Positions 8,200-16,971 of a DNA stretch of 38,229 bases are shown in pieces. Source of the stretch: an uncultured Nitratireductor sp. Lineage in GTDB: Bacteria; Pseudomonadota; Alphaproteobacteria; Rhizobiales; Rhizobiaceae. Position numbers and translations under genes: made by a program. The stretch lies in the NCBI RefSeq assembly GCF_913053745.1, contig NZ_CAJXGF010000023.1:1-38229 (forward strand). The letters run 5' to 3'. Within the stretch, counting starts at the first letter, position 1. Each line of letters opens with the position of its first letter. The notes beneath the pieces are model-generated. The model made no database searches and was not told the origin of the DNA. It was given only the letters and a program-made list of their open reading frames with translations.

Positions 8200-10032
8200 T
8201 TGAAGCTTGGAAAGAACAAGGCGGATGTGGGCGAGGTCATTCCCGTCATTCGCCGTATCTTCGCGGAAAACGGCCGCGATTATATCGGACACTATCTGAT
8301 CGCGATCGTCTGCATGCTGGCCATCGCCGCCACCACGGCCTTCAGCGCCTGGATCATGCGCGACATTATCGACGAGGTGTTCTACCGCCAGCGCTGGGAG
8401 CTTGTCGGCTGGATTTGCGGCGCGATCGTCGCCGCCTTTGCGATCCGCGGTTTTGCCACCTACGGCCAGTCGGTGATGCTGGCCAAGATCGGCAACAACA
8501 TCGTCGCACGCTACCAGCAGCGCCTGTTCGATCACCTGATGCGTCTGGGCATCGATTATTTCACCGTCACGCGCTCCGGTCAGCTCGCCGCCCAGATCAG
8601 CCAGAACGTGACCGGCATCCGCGACCTGCTCAACATGACGGTCGCCTCCATCGCCCGCGATCTGGTGACGCTGATCGGCCTCGTCGCCGTGATGGTGATG
8701 CAGGATCCCCTGCTGTCGGTGATTGCCCTGGTGATCGGCCCGCCGCTCATCTACGCGGTCAATTATCTGATGCGCCGGCTGCGCCGCGTCACCCGCGAGG
8801 CGGTCGATGTAAACTCCCGGCTTCTGGGCGCGATGCAGGAATCGGTGCAGGGCATCGCCATTATCAAGGCCTTCACCATGGAAAACCAGCTTTCGGACAA
8901 GATGTCCGGGCTGATCGGCTATGCCGAGGACCGTTCCAACAAGATCGCCCGCGTTTCCGAGCGGCTCGGACCGATAACCGAACTTCTCGCCGGTCTGGCG
9001 ATCGCCGGCGTCATCGGATACGCGGCCTGGCGCGCGTCCGTCAGTGCCCAGCCGCCGGGCTCGGTGTTCGCCTTCATCACCGCCTTGTTGCTCGCCTACG
9101 ATCCGGTGCGCAAGCTTGCCCGTGTGCAGGTCAATCTCGAGCGCGCGCTGGTGAATGCCCGCATGATCTACGAGATCCTCGACACCGAGCCCCAGCAGCG
9201 AGACGCACCCGGCGCCGGCACGCTGGCTGTGAAGAAGGGCACGGTCACCTTCGACAAAGTGGCGTTCTCCTATGGCGACGACCTGCCAGTGCTGCACGGC
9301 ATCAGCTTCGTTGCCAAGGCGGGCGAGACCACGGCGATCGTCGGTCCTTCGGGCGCCGGGAAATCGACCCTCTTTGCCCTTCTTCAGCGCTTCTACGATC
9401 TCGATGGCGGCAGGATCGACATTGACGGGCAGGATATATCCACCGTCACCAAGAATTCGCTGCGCGGCGCGGTCGCCTATGTCTCGCAACAGCCTTATCT
9501 GTTCGAGGGCACGATCCGCGACAATATCCGCTACGGACGTCCGGACGCCACGGATGCCGAGGTTGAAGAGGCGGCCCGGCTCGCTTTCGCCGACGGGTTC
9601 ATCCGCCAGCAAGCCGAGGGGTATGACACGCTGGTGGGTGAGAACGGCGCCAATCTCTCTGGCGGTCAGCGCCAGCGCATCTCCATTGCCCGCGCCATTG
9701 TCCGCGATGCGCCGATCCTCCTGCTCGACGAAGCGACGTCCGCGCTCGACAACGAATCGGAGGCGCGCGTGCAACAGGCGCTGGAAGGCATTATGGAAAC
9801 ACGCACGACGCTGGTCATCGCTCACCGGCTTTCCACGGTGGTCAATTCCGACCGCATCGTGGTGCTGGAAGAGGGGCACCTGGTGGAGGAAGGCACGCAT
9901 GAGAGCCTTATGCGCAAACCGCACGGCATCTATGCGCGTTTCCACCGCATGCAGAGCCAGAAGGGCGAGAATCTGCTCGCCAACACGACAGAAGACGACG
10001 GCATCGCCGCGCCACAGGAGACCAAGGCATGA
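8200..10032 (+). CDS. ABC transporter, fused permease and ATPase (MsbA/multidrug-type half-transporter)
   Basis: Homodimer-type ABC exporter of about 610 residues. The N-terminal ~320 residues hold six membrane spans; the C-terminal nucleotide-binding domain has Walker [10 protein letters not shown] (about residue 382), signature LSGGQRQR, Walker [13 protein letters not shown], and the H-loop IAHRLST. The overall layout resembles MsbA lipid-A/lipid flippases and related multidrug exporters, but the substrate cannot be read from sequence. No ATG lies near the start. TTG at 8200 follows AGGA at 8188-8191 with eight-base spacing and is preferred; TTG at 8182 is an in-frame alternative without a ribosome binding site. 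The stop overlaps dapB (ATGA), so the two are co-translated; this neighbourhood is common in rhizobial genomes. Confidence 0.9.
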   Translation: MKLGKNKADVGEVIPVIRRIFAENGRDYIGHYLIAIVCMLAIAATTAFSAWIMRDIIDEVFYRQRWELVGWICGAIVAAFAIRGFATYGQSVMLAKIGNNIVARYQQRLFDHLMRLGIDYFTVTRSGQLAAQISQNVTGIRDLLNMTVASIARDLVTLIGLVAVMVMQDPLLSVIALVIGPPLIYAVNYLMRRLRRVTREAVDVNSRLLGAMQESVQGIAIIKAFTMENQLSDKMSGLIGYAEDRSNKIARVSERLGPITELLAGLAIAGVIGYAAWRASVSAQPPGSVFAFITALLLAYDPVRKLARVQVNLERALVNARMIYEILDTEPQQRDAPGAGTLAVKKGTVTFDKVAFSYGDDLPVLHGISFVAKAGETTAIVGPSGAGKSTLFALLQRFYDLDGGRIDIDGQDISTVTKNSLRGAVAYVSQQPYLFEGTIRDNIRYGRPDATDAEVEEAARLAFADGFIRQQAEGYDTLVGENGANLSGGQRQRISIARAIVRDAPILLLDEATSALDNESEARVQQALEGIMETRTTLVIAHRLSTVVNSDRIVVLEEGHLVEEGTHESLMRKPHGIYARFHRMQSQKGENLLANTTEDDGIAAPQETKA

Positions 10033-10841
10033 CGGATATGGGGCTTGTGATCGTCGGAGCGGCAGGCCGTATGGGCCAGACGCTGATCCGCACCGTCCAT
10101 GCGATGGACGGGCTGCGCGTTGCCGCCGCCGTCGAGCGTCCCGGCTCGACTTTTCTGGGCCGGGATGCGGGCGAGCTGTCGGGAATCGGAACGATCAACG
10201 TTCTCATCGGCGACGATCCGCTGGCTGCCTTTGCCAGAGCCGATGGCGTGCTCGACTTCACCTCGCCCGATTCGAGCATTGAATTTGCCGGCTATGCCGC
10301 GCAGGCACAGATCGTTCACGTGATTGGCACCACCGGTTTCGCGCCCGAACACGAGGCGAGGATCAAGGCGGCTGCACACCACGCCACAATCGTCAAGTCC
10401 GGCAATATGAGTCTCGGCGTCAACCTGCTCGCGGTGCTGGTCGAGAAAGCCGCCCGCGCGCTGGAGGCCTCCGATTTCGACATCGAGGTTCTTGAAATGC
10501 ACCATCGGCACAAGGTGGATGCGCCTTCCGGCACGGCACTGCTGCTTGGTGAGGCGGCGGCACGCGGTCGTGAAATCGCGCTGGCGGACAAGAGCGTGCG
10601 CGTGCGCGACGGCCAGACCGGTCCGCGCGAGGAAGGCACGATCGGTTTCGCCACGCTGCGCGGCGGCTCCGTTGTCGGTGAGCATTCCGTTCTTCTGGCG
10701 GGCTCCGGCGAGCGCATCACCCTTTCGCATCAGGCCGAGGATCGCGGCATCTTTGCTCATGGCGCGGCCAAGGCCGCGCTCTGGGCGCATGGCCGCAAGC
10801 CCGGTCTGTATTCCATGCTCGACGTGCTCGGGCTCAACTGA
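10029..10841 (+). CDS. dapB: 4-hydroxy-tetrahydrodipicolinate reductase DapB
   Basis: NAD(P)H-dependent enzyme of 270 residues, in the diaminopimelate/lysine pathway, supplying the peptidoglycan cross-linking amino acid. The Rossmann motif GAAGRMGQ is at residues 10-17. The family signature [14 protein letters not shown] places the catalytic histidine pair at 158-159 and the substrate lysine at 162. GTTGF is the nucleotide-loop motif. The length is normal. The start codon overlaps the ABC exporter stop by four bases (ATGA). gpmA follows after 32 bp with no terminator, so exporter-dapB-gpmA probably form one transcript. Confidence 0.97.
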   Translation: MTDMGLVIVGAAGRMGQTLIRTVHAMDGLRVAAAVERPGSTFLGRDAGELSGIGTINVLIGDDPLAAFARADGVLDFTSPDSSIEFAGYAAQAQIVHVIGTTGFAPEHEARIKAAAHHATIVKSGNMSLGVNLLAVLVEKAARALEASDFDIEVLEMHHRHKVDAPSGTALLLGEAAARGREIALADKSVRVRDGQTGPREEGTIGFATLRGGSVVGEHSVLLAGSGERITLSHQAEDRGIFAHGAAKAALWAHGRKPGLYSMLDVLGLN

Positions 10842-10873
10842 TCCCATTATTACGAAGCAACAAGGAACGAACC

Positions 10874-11494
10874 ATGTCCGGTACCCTCATCCTCGTTCGT
10901 CACGGTCAAAGCGAATGGAACCTGAAGAACCTGTTTACCGGCTGGCGCGATCCGGGCCTGACCGAAAAGGGTCATGAGGAAGCGAAGGATGCGGGCCGCC
11001 GCCTCAAGGCGCGTGGCTTCGCGCCGGACATCGCCTACACCTCCGTCCTGTCGCGCGCCCAGGTCACCAACGATCACATCCTCAAGGAGTTGGGGATGGA
11101 GGATCTGGAGACCGTTCGCGATCAGGCGCTCAACGAGCGCGACTATGGCGACCTGTCGGGCCTGAACAAGGACGATGCCCGTGCAAAATGGGGCGAGGAG
11201 CAGGTGCATATCTGGCGCCGCTCCTACGACACCCCGCCCCCCGGCGGCGAAAGCCTGAAGGACACCGGCGCGCGTGTCTGGCCCTATTTTCTGCACGAGA
11301 TTCTGCCGCACGTTCTGCGTGGAGAGACGGTGCTGGTGGCCGCGCATGGCAACTCGCTGCGCGCCCTCGTCATGGCGCTGGACGGGCTGTCCGGCGAGGA
11401 GATCGTCAAGATGGAGATCGCCACCGGCGTCCCCATCGTCTACAAGCTGAATGCCGATTCGACCGTGGCTTCGAAAGAGGTTCTGGAGGACTGA
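10874..11494 (+). CDS. gpmA: 2,3-bisphosphoglycerate-dependent phosphoglycerate mutase
   Basis: Glycolytic/gluconeogenic phosphoglycerate mutase of 206 residues, the short form found in Rhizobiales and Bartonella rather than the ~250-residue enteric form. The phosphohistidine motif [10 protein letters not shown] is at residues 7-16 (His10). [26 protein letters not shown] and the second catalytic histidine in [11 protein letters not shown] are all present. AAGGA sits just upstream of the ATG. It is followed by a GC-rich hairpin at 11505-11526 and then tRNA-Leu. Confidence 0.97.
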   Translation: MSGTLILVRHGQSEWNLKNLFTGWRDPGLTEKGHEEAKDAGRRLKARGFAPDIAYTSVLSRAQVTNDHILKELGMEDLETVRDQALNERDYGDLSGLNKDDARAKWGEEQVHIWRRSYDTPPPGGESLKDTGARVWPYFLHEILPHVLRGETVLVAAHGNSLRALVMALDGLSGEEIVKMEIATGVPIVYKLNADSTVASKEVLED

Positions 11495-11504
11495 TTGACG
11501 GTTG

Positions 11505-11526
11505 GAGGGCGCTAGAAAGCGCCCTC
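11505..11526 (+). terminator. Stem-loop after gpmA, weak terminator candidate
   Basis: GAGGGCGCT-AGAA-AGCGCCCTC is a perfect 9-bp stem with a tetraloop starting ten bases after the gpmA stop. No T-run follows, so termination would be weak or factor-assisted. Confidence 0.5.
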
Positions 11527-11592
11527 GGCCGCATTTAAGCGCTGGCGCGGCGGAGCCTTGCCCATTTTCCTGACAAACAGGAAGAATCCGCG

Positions 11593-11621
11593 TTGACACG
11601 GAACAGCTTGGCCCTTACATC
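11593..11621 (+). promoter_or_regulatory. Candidate promoter of tRNA-Leu
   Basis: A consensus -35 box TTGACA (11593-11598) is followed after 17 bases by TACATC (11616-11621). Transcription would begin about eight bases before the mature tRNA. Confidence 0.55.
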
Positions 11622-11635
11622 GGCATCGCACACCT

Positions 11636-11720
11636 GCCCAGGTGGCGGAATTGGTAGACGCGCACGGTTCAGGTCCGTGTGCCGCGAGGCGTGGAGGTTC
11701 GAGTCCTCTCCTGGGCACCA
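11636..11720 (+). tRNA. tRNA-Leu(CAG)
   Basis: An 85-base leucine tRNA with a type-II long variable arm. The acceptor stem GCCCAGG pairs with CCTGGGC and is followed by encoded ACCA. The D-arm is GGCGGAATTGGTAGACGC. The anticodon stem-loop CACGG-TTCAGGT-CCGTG gives anticodon CAG, reading CUG, a preferred leucine codon in high-GC genomes. The T-arm GAGGTTCGAGTCCTC is canonical. Confidence 0.98.
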
Positions 11721-11764
11721 TTTCTCTCAAAAACCGCATTGTTCGATTGAGCCGCGACGTTTCG

Positions 11765-12595
11765 TCAGGCCTTGGCGAATCTCGAACAGGCCTCCAGCAG
11801 CAGGCCCAGCACCCGATCCGGAGCCTCGATCTGCGGCAGGTGTCCGATGCCGGGAAGCGTTTCGAAGGCGGCCTGCGGGATAAGCGCATGGAGCGCCCTG
11901 CCGCGCTCCAGCGGGATCCATGGATCCTCCTCGCCCCATATGATCTTTGACGGACAGCGTATCCGCCCGAACAGCGGTTCGACCTCGGCAGTGTATTTTT
12001 CGTCGGCTTGCGCAAACTGCCGATAGAAGCTGGCCGTCCCCTCTTCCGAAATCCATGGCGCAACGAGCTGCTCGAAATCCGAGCGATCGATCTCGTTGAC
12101 GATCGCTCCTTCGATATAGGCCTCAACGACCGCCCGATGAATGTGCGGCGGCAAGCCGAGAAACGCGTCCACGTGACGCCCGACATGCTCGAAAAACGCC
12201 GAACCCCATGGGCGCATGGCGACAACGTTCATGAGAACGAAGCCCTGAAACGCACAATCGTGCAGCAGGTGCGCGCGAAGCGTCGTCGCGCCGCCCATGT
12301 CGTGCGCGACGACAATCGGCCGTTCCAGGTCCCAATGTGTCAGCATCTCTGCGAAAACGCGGCCCTGCACGTCGAGCGATGTGCGCTGCTCGGCGCTCTT
12401 CTCCGACTGCCCGTAGCCGGGCATGTCGTACCAGTGAACGCGAAAGTGCTTTGCCAGCTCCGGAATGACGCGATGCCATGAAAACGACGACCATGGCCAT
12501 CCATGCGCCAGCACCAGCGCGGGGCCGGCGCCGCAACGTCCGGCCGCGACGCGCCCGGCAAATGTCTCCACGGTCTCATCGAGTTTCCACTGCAT
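11765..12595 (-). CDS. Alpha/beta hydrolase with Asp nucleophile (epoxide hydrolase / haloacid dehalogenase-like)
   Basis: Alpha/beta-hydrolase of 276 residues. The oxyanion motif HGWP is at residues 31-34 and DMPGYGQS follows. The nucleophile elbow VVAHDMGG puts an aspartate, not serine, at residue 99. The acid is likely D224 in GEEDPW and the general base H252 in GIGHLPQ. An Asp nucleophile with HGXP is typical of epoxide hydrolases and fluoroacetate/haloalkane dehalogenases rather than esterases; which substrate it takes is unknown. The start at 12595 has GGAGGG upstream on the minus strand. Longer in-frame starts up to 12667 lack a ribosome binding site. It is transcribed alone, converging on tRNA-Leu. 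Confidence 0.85.
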   Translation of the reverse strand: MQWKLDETVETFAGRVAAGRCGAGPALVLAHGWPWSSFSWHRVIPELAKHFRVHWYDMPGYGQSEKSAEQRTSLDVQGRVFAEMLTHWDLERPIVVAHDMGGATTLRAHLLHDCAFQGFVLMNVVAMRPWGSAFFEHVGRHVDAFLGLPPHIHRAVVEAYIEGAIVNEIDRSDFEQLVAPWISEEGTASFYRQFAQADEKYTAEVEPLFGRIRCPSKIIWGEEDPWIPLERGRALHALIPQAAFETLPGIGHLPQIEAPDRVLGLLLEACSRFAKA

Positions 12596-12783
12596 CGCGA
12601 CCCTCCCAGCGGTTTGCGCAACCCTATCGCTCCGGTCGAGGGGTCTCAACGCGCCAAACGCATCCATTCGGCATCCGGTCGGTGGAAAGCGAGGTTGAGT
12701 TGGCTATGTTATGCCTGATATCGGTGATGTTCGACAGTGCGTGCGCGACAGCAGCCTGACGACGGATCGAGACCGAAACCGGG

Positions 12784-13398
12784 ATGGCGGGAGGCAACAG
12801 GTCGAAGATGGAGCAACCCGCACCCCATGCCGATCAGGTTATCCACATTCGTGTGATTCTCGGTGTCGTCATGGGGCTGAGCCTGGCGCGCCTGCTGAAT
12901 GGCCTCGCCCGCTTCGTTCAACACCCCAGCAAGAGCCAGATCTACTCCGTCCACCTGGGCTGGGTCCTGTTTCTGTTTCTGGCGGTCGTGCATTTCTGGT
13001 GGTTCGAATTCGGGCTCATGCGTATTTCTCATTGGACCTTCGAGCTCTACGTCTTCGTCATCCTTTACGCGGCGCTGTTCTTTTTCGTGTGCGCGCTGCT
13101 GTTTCCGGATCAAATGAGCGAATACTCCGGTTATGCGGATTATTTTCACTCCAGACAGAAATGGTTTTATGGCCTGCTGGCCACGCTTTACGCAGCCGAC
13201 ATACTCGACACGCTGGCCAAGGGCGCCGAACATTTCAGAGCGTTGGGGGCCGAGTATCCGATCAGGCAGGTGGCTATGATCGGTGCCTCCATCGTCGCCA
13301 TGTTTGTAACGAACAGGCGCTTTCATCTGGGTTTCGTGCTCATCGCGCTGGTCGTCCAGATTGTCTGGATCGCCCAGTATTTCCAGGTCCTGTCCTGA
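12784..13398 (+). CDS. Hypothetical integral membrane protein
   Basis: Up to 204 residues with about five or six hydrophobic segments, for example VHLGWVLFLFLAVVHFWWF and ELYVFVILYAALFFFVCALLF, with a charged loop (QMSEYSGYADYFHSRQKW) between them. I recognise no family and no catalytic motif. Codon use resembles the neighbours. The start is uncertain: ATG at 12784 or ATG at 12808 (MEQPAPHADQ), neither with a strong ribosome binding site. The next membrane-protein frame begins at or just past its end, suggesting a two-gene unit of small membrane proteins with unknown role. Confidence 0.7.
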   Translation: MAGGNRSKMEQPAPHADQVIHIRVILGVVMGLSLARLLNGLARFVQHPSKSQIYSVHLGWVLFLFLAVVHFWWFEFGLMRISHWTFELYVFVILYAALFFFVCALLFPDQMSEYSGYADYFHSRQKWFYGLLATLYAADILDTLAKGAEHFRALGAEYPIRQVAMIGASIVAMFVTNRRFHLGFVLIALVVQIVWIAQYFQVLS

Positions 13399-13435
13399 GC
13401 GTACGGGCAAACGGGAACGATATGAGCTTGTCCGA

Positions 13436-13804
13436 GTGACCGGCAGAACGGCCGCATACATCCTGTTGTTGCTTTTCGTCGCCGCGGGTGTTTTGGCCGA
13501 CTGGTGCTTCTGGCCCGTACGGCAACCGGGTCTCACGCCGAACGACATTATACAGATGATCGGGATCGTCTGTCTCGTGTCATGGTGGCAGATGGCCGAT
13601 GCGAAAATCCGCGACGGCCGAAGACGCCGCGCCGCGATGTGGTGGCCGGTTTTGTTCGTACCTGTCGGCCTCGCCGTCTATCTCTACGGATCGCGCGAGT
13701 GGAAAGCCGCGACGTTCATGCTGCTCGCGTTTCTTGCCGGTTTGTTCGCGGCGATGATCGCCGCCGATTTCGCCGGGGCCTATCTGGTTCATGGCGCGTC
13801 GTAG
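13436..13804 (+). CDS. Hypothetical small membrane protein
   Basis: About 122 residues from a GTG at 13436, or up to 147 if an earlier in-frame start near 13361 is used, which would overlap the upstream gene by 38 bp. Four hydrophobic segments are clear: [49 protein letters not shown] and [20 protein letters not shown] basic loop [12 protein letters not shown] sits between the second and third. I recognise no family. No good ribosome binding site marks either start, so the N-terminus is uncertain. It is paired with the membrane protein just upstream. Confidence 0.6.
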   Translation: MTGRTAAYILLLLFVAAGVLADWCFWPVRQPGLTPNDIIQMIGIVCLVSWWQMADAKIRDGRRRRAAMWWPVLFVPVGLAVYLYGSREWKAATFMLLAFLAGLFAAMIAADFAGAYLVHGAS

Positions 13805-13941
13805 GTCACAAAACAGCGCGGCATCGCGCTTGCATTCCTGCCGGCCTGCTGGTGCGCGGGCATATTGGTCAGGCTTCTATGGTTCGCCTGGAGCAGTGTG
13901 CGCGGCCGGTCTCGCCGAGGTTCCATATCGGCTTACGGGGA

Positions 13942-14724
13942 TCAGGATACCGTCCGCAGATGCACCGCTTCGGGCGGCGAGTCCGGAGTCGAGACCTGAT
14001 TTCGGCCGCGCCGTTTCGCCCTGTAGAGATGCTTGTCGGCGATCGTCATGAGAGCGGAGAAGTCTGCGCGGGTGCCGCTGCAGGCGACGCCGATGCTGAC
14101 ACTCAACCGGGCGATTTCGTTCTCGCCCGAACGGAGCACCAGGCGTTGGACGCCGCGCCGCAGCGATTCGGCAAGCGCTTCGCCGCGGGCGAGCGTTGCC
14201 GATTCCACGAAAACGCCGAACTCTTCCCCGCCGATACGACCGGAAATTCCCTCTCCGTCTACGACATCCCGGATTACGCCTGCGATGGCGCGAAGTGCGC
14301 GGTCTCCGGCCAGATGTCCATGGGTGTCGTTGATCCTCTTGAAGTCGTCCGCGTCGATGGCGAGGAAAACGCCGCCGGCGCCGCCCCGGCCGGTTTGATT
14401 CAGCTCTGCAATGAAGGTGCTGCGATTGAGCAGTCCGGTCATGTCGTCGACGCGCGCCGCCGCTGCAAGCTTGCGATAGACGCCCGCCAGTTCGCGATGG
14501 GCGGATTCGAGGTCTCGGTGCGCCCGTGCAATCCTGTGATTCTGGTAGAACGTATAGGTGCTGGCCGGAAATGCGATCAGCAGTGGGCAAAGCGTGCTCA
14601 TGAACACCGGAAACCAGCTCATGGAACTGCCCGCGATGCGCAGGGCGATCCAGCATATCGCCAGCGATGCGATGATGGAGAGACAAGTTGCAATCGCGGC
14701 TTTGAGCAAAACCCGTTTCATCAC
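13942..14724 (-). CDS. Membrane-anchored diguanylate cyclase (GGDEF)
   Basis: Protein of 260 residues expected to make cyclic di-GMP from two GTP. Two N-terminal membrane spans (about residues 5-29 and 36-57) are followed by a helical linker (60-90). The GGDEF domain opens at [12 protein letters not shown]. The metal-binding aspartate is in [11 protein letters not shown] (about D124) and the active-site loop GGEEF is at 165-169, so catalysis looks possible. The RXXD inhibitory site usually found before the GG(D/E)EF loop is absent; the equivalent residues read DGEG, so product feedback at that site is unlikely. No sensor domain is seen beyond the membrane anchor. A near-consensus CtrA-type site lies 21-35 bases upstream. 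Confidence 0.9.
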   Translation of the reverse strand: MMKRVLLKAAIATCLSIIASLAICWIALRIAGSSMSWFPVFMSTLCPLLIAFPASTYTFYQNHRIARAHRDLESAHRELAGVYRKLAAAARVDDMTGLLNRSTFIAELNQTGRGGAGGVFLAIDADDFKRINDTHGHLAGDRALRAIAGVIRDVVDGEGISGRIGGEEFGVFVESATLARGEALAESLRRGVQRLVLRSGENEIARLSVSIGVACSGTRADFSALMTIADKHLYRAKRRGRNQVSTPDSPPEAVHLRTVS

Positions 14725-14744
14725 CGGCGGGTATCAGCCTCTGG

Positions 14745-14759
14745 TTACCCCCACGTTAA
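14745..14759 (-). promoter_or_regulatory. Near-consensus CtrA-type site upstream of the diguanylate cyclase
   Basis: On the minus strand TTAA-CGTGGGG-GTAA matches TTAA-N7-TTAA at seven of eight bases. It lies in the intergenic region shared with the divergent RlpA-like gene. Confidence 0.3.
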
Positions 14760-14916
14760 GGGTGCGCCCGCCCCGCGCATCATCGCGACCGACAAGGGCT
14801 TTTCCCACATGGCTGTTGCAATCGTTCCGGCTCTCGGCCTGCCGGCGGGGAAGTTGCCCCTTCCCTGCCGCATTTGGCCGCTAATTGCGCCACAACGAGC
14901 ATCCCAGGACCAGACA

Positions 14917-15273
14917 ATGCATAGGCGACTTTCCCGCGGCGCGATAACCGCGCCGGCAGCCGCTCTGTTGGTTGCGGTGTTTTCCGCGCCGGCTTTCGCA
15001 CAGTGCGGCGGTGCGTCATGGTACGCGCTGACCTCCAAAACCGCTTCCGGCGAGCGCATGAACCCGGCGGCCATGACCGCCGCGCATCGCACGCTTCCCT
15101 TCGGCACGAAACTCCGCGTCACCAACAAGCGCAATGGCCGCAGCGTGATCGTGCGGATCAACGATCGCGGACCTTTCGTCCGCGGCAGAATCCTCGACTT
15201 GTCGAAGGCCGCCGCTGCGAAACTCGGTTTCATCCGTGCCGGGCATACCAGGGTTTGCCTGAACAGGCGGTGA
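14917..15273 (+). CDS. RlpA-like double-psi beta-barrel protein, secreted
   Basis: Exported protein of 118 residues. A Sec signal peptide ends near SAPAFA, before QCGGASWYA. The lipobox of true RlpA lipoproteins is not present (Gln precedes the Cys), so a soluble periplasmic form is expected. The remainder is a single DPBB domain: [36 protein letters not shown] and the signature [21 protein letters not shown], with the aspartate proposed as catalytic in RlpA lytic transglycosylases. There is no SPOR domain, so it is a minimal RlpA-like protein; denuded-glycan cleavage is possible but unproven. The start has AGGA upstream. A much longer open frame runs in from 13504, but that portion is antisense to the diguanylate cyclase gene. 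Confidence 0.88.
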   Translation: MHRRLSRGAITAPAAALLVAVFSAPAFAQCGGASWYALTSKTASGERMNPAAMTAAHRTLPFGTKLRVTNKRNGRSVIVRINDRGPFVRGRILDLSKAAAAKLGFIRAGHTRVCLNRR

Positions 15274-15293
15274 CGACCTGCCGCCGGGTCGGG

Positions 15294-16649
15294 TCAGACG
15301 CTGGCCTTGCGCTGGGCCGGCGATTCGTTGTTCTGGCGCAGATAGCCTAGTGTCGCATCGGCATTGCAGGGACGTCCGAAAAGATACCCCTGCCCTCCGG
15401 CGCAGCCGAATTGCACCAGGCGATCGGCTTGCGCTTCGGCTTCGATCCCTTCGGCAACCACATCCATGCCCAATCCCTCGCACATGGCGAGAATGGCGCG
15501 GATAATGTGCTCCGACGGACGGTCGTCGAGGATCGAGGCCACGAAGGCGCGGTCGATTTTCAGCTTGTCGAAGTGAAATTCGCGCAGCCGTCCGAGGCTG
15601 GACTGGCCGGTGCCGAAATCGTCCAGCGAGACGCGGATGCCGACCCGGCGCAAATCTTCCACGATGCGCCGTGCCGAGGTGGGATCGTTCATCAGCCCGG
15701 TTTCGGTGATCTCGATCTCGAGGCGGCGCGGATCGAAGCCCGTGCGCTCCAGTATCGATAGAATCTGAAGGCCCGTATTGTGGTCCACCAGTTGCGATGG
15801 CGATAGATTGAACGACAGAAACAGATCTTTCGGCCAGTCGCGGGCGGCTTCCGTGGCCTTGCGCAGCACAAGTTGGGAGAGCTGGCCGATAATGCCGCGC
15901 TCCTCGGCGATGGGGATAAAGATGCCAGGCGAAACGGGGCCGAGATCCCGGTCCGTCCAGCGGGCAAGCGTTTCGAAACCCACCGTGCGGCGCGTTTCCA
16001 GGTCGACGATCGGCTGGAAGTGCGGCTCAACCTCGCCGGCGGCAACCGCGCGGCGCAGGGCCTGCTCGATATGGGTTACGCGCTTTGCGGCTTCTTCCAT
16101 CTCGCGCGTGTAGACCACCACCGCTCCGCGCCCGGTGCGTTTGGCCTGATAAAGCGCGGTTTCCGCCTTGTTCAGCAGCACCTCGCTCGTCTCTTCCTCC
16201 GAATAATAGAGCGAGCAGCCGGCAGAAGCCGAAAGCCTGGCCGTGCGCTGACCCACATCGTAGGGTGCCGAAAGGATTTCGATCAAAAGCCTTGTCTTTT
16301 CGCGCGCCGCCTCTTCGCTGAAGACGAGCGGGAACAGAAAAGCGAATTCGTCGGCACCGATTCGCGTCACCGTGGAATTCGAATCCATGGCCGCGCGAAG
16401 CCGCATCGCGACCTGCTGCAGGATTTCATCGCCAGCGGCACGGCCGAAAAGATCGTTGATCGGCTTGAAGCCGTCCAGGTCGAGAACGCCGATGGCGAAC
16501 GGGGCCGGATCGTCGGCGCGCTCCTCGATCAACCGATTGATCTTGTCGAAGAAGCGACGCATGTTTCCAAGGCCCGTCAACGCATCGGTGAAGGCATAGT
16601 CGGACTGGTCCGCCGTTGTCGTCCGTTCAGGTGCGGGCGCCGGCTGCAT
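15294..16649 (-). CDS. GGDEF-EAL protein, probable cyclic-di-GMP phosphodiesterase
   Basis: Cytoplasmic protein of 451 residues with no membrane span. The GGDEF domain (about 18-180) has a degenerate active site, RIGADEF at ~96-102, so cyclase activity is doubtful and it may only bind GTP. The EAL domain (about 190-440) keeps the catalytic set: E226 in FETLARW, N281 in NLSPSQL, E313 in EIEITE, D343-D344 in DDFGTG, K364 in KIDR, E400/E403 in AEGIEAEAQ, and Q420 in GGQGYLFGRP. I therefore infer a phosphodiesterase degrading c-di-GMP. Together with the diguanylate cyclase 570 bp away, it makes a local synthesis/degradation pair. The start has GGAG upstream. Confidence 0.9.
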   Translation of the reverse strand: MQPAPAPERTTTADQSDYAFTDALTGLGNMRRFFDKINRLIEERADDPAPFAIGVLDLDGFKPINDLFGRAAGDEILQQVAMRLRAAMDSNSTVTRIGADEFAFLFPLVFSEEAAREKTRLLIEILSAPYDVGQRTARLSASAGCSLYYSEEETSEVLLNKAETALYQAKRTGRGAVVVYTREMEEAAKRVTHIEQALRRAVAAGEVEPHFQPIVDLETRRTVGFETLARWTDRDLGPVSPGIFIPIAEERGIIGQLSQLVLRKATEAARDWPKDLFLSFNLSPSQLVDHNTGLQILSILERTGFDPRRLEIEITETGLMNDPTSARRIVEDLRRVGIRVSLDDFGTGQSSLGRLREFHFDKLKIDRAFVASILDDRPSEHIIRAILAMCEGLGMDVVAEGIEAEAQADRLVQFGCAGGQGYLFGRPCNADATLGYLRQNNESPAQRKASV

Positions 16650-16971
16650 CGATACTCCATTGCATTGGCGATTTTTTGATCACATTTTCCGGACCATGGA
16701 CTGAAATTGTTTAGGAATCGTATCCAATATCGCGATACTGTGAAGGGTGCTTTCGCCGGGTGGTGCGCGCAGCGATACCATGTTTCCCGAACGGCTTGAC
16801 ATGAGCGCTCTCGCGCCGTCATCTGCGGCCTACTGGTGGAACGCGTAAGTTCCGCTGGAGACATACAGCTGCTTCTGGCCCTGTCGGTTCCGACATTTGC
16901 TCCCGCGGTCGATACGAATGGGATGCAGAACTTGGAGCCGAATCGCCAGATCCCCTCCGGAGCGTTATCCC
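16650..16971. other. Divergent intergenic region, EAL gene / gshB
   Basis: These 322 bases hold no supported gene. Two things stand out: the perfect palindrome TATCGCGATA (16728-16737), and a consensus TTGACA at 16796-16801 oriented toward gshB but without a recognisable -10. Promoters for both divergent genes should lie here. Confidence 0.5.

Noticed and set aside
8113-9945. A 610-codon open frame on the - strand, opposite the ABC exporter
   Set aside because: Antisense shadow of a conserved gene; composition rich in Arg/His/Asp/Gly with no domain.
11593-11950. Short open frames across tRNA-Leu
   Set aside because: They cross a complete tRNA gene and have no coding signature.
13504-14916. 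Long upstream extension of the RlpA-like reading frame
   Set aside because: The extension is antisense to the diguanylate cyclase gene. The real start at 14917 has a ribosome binding site and a signal peptide.
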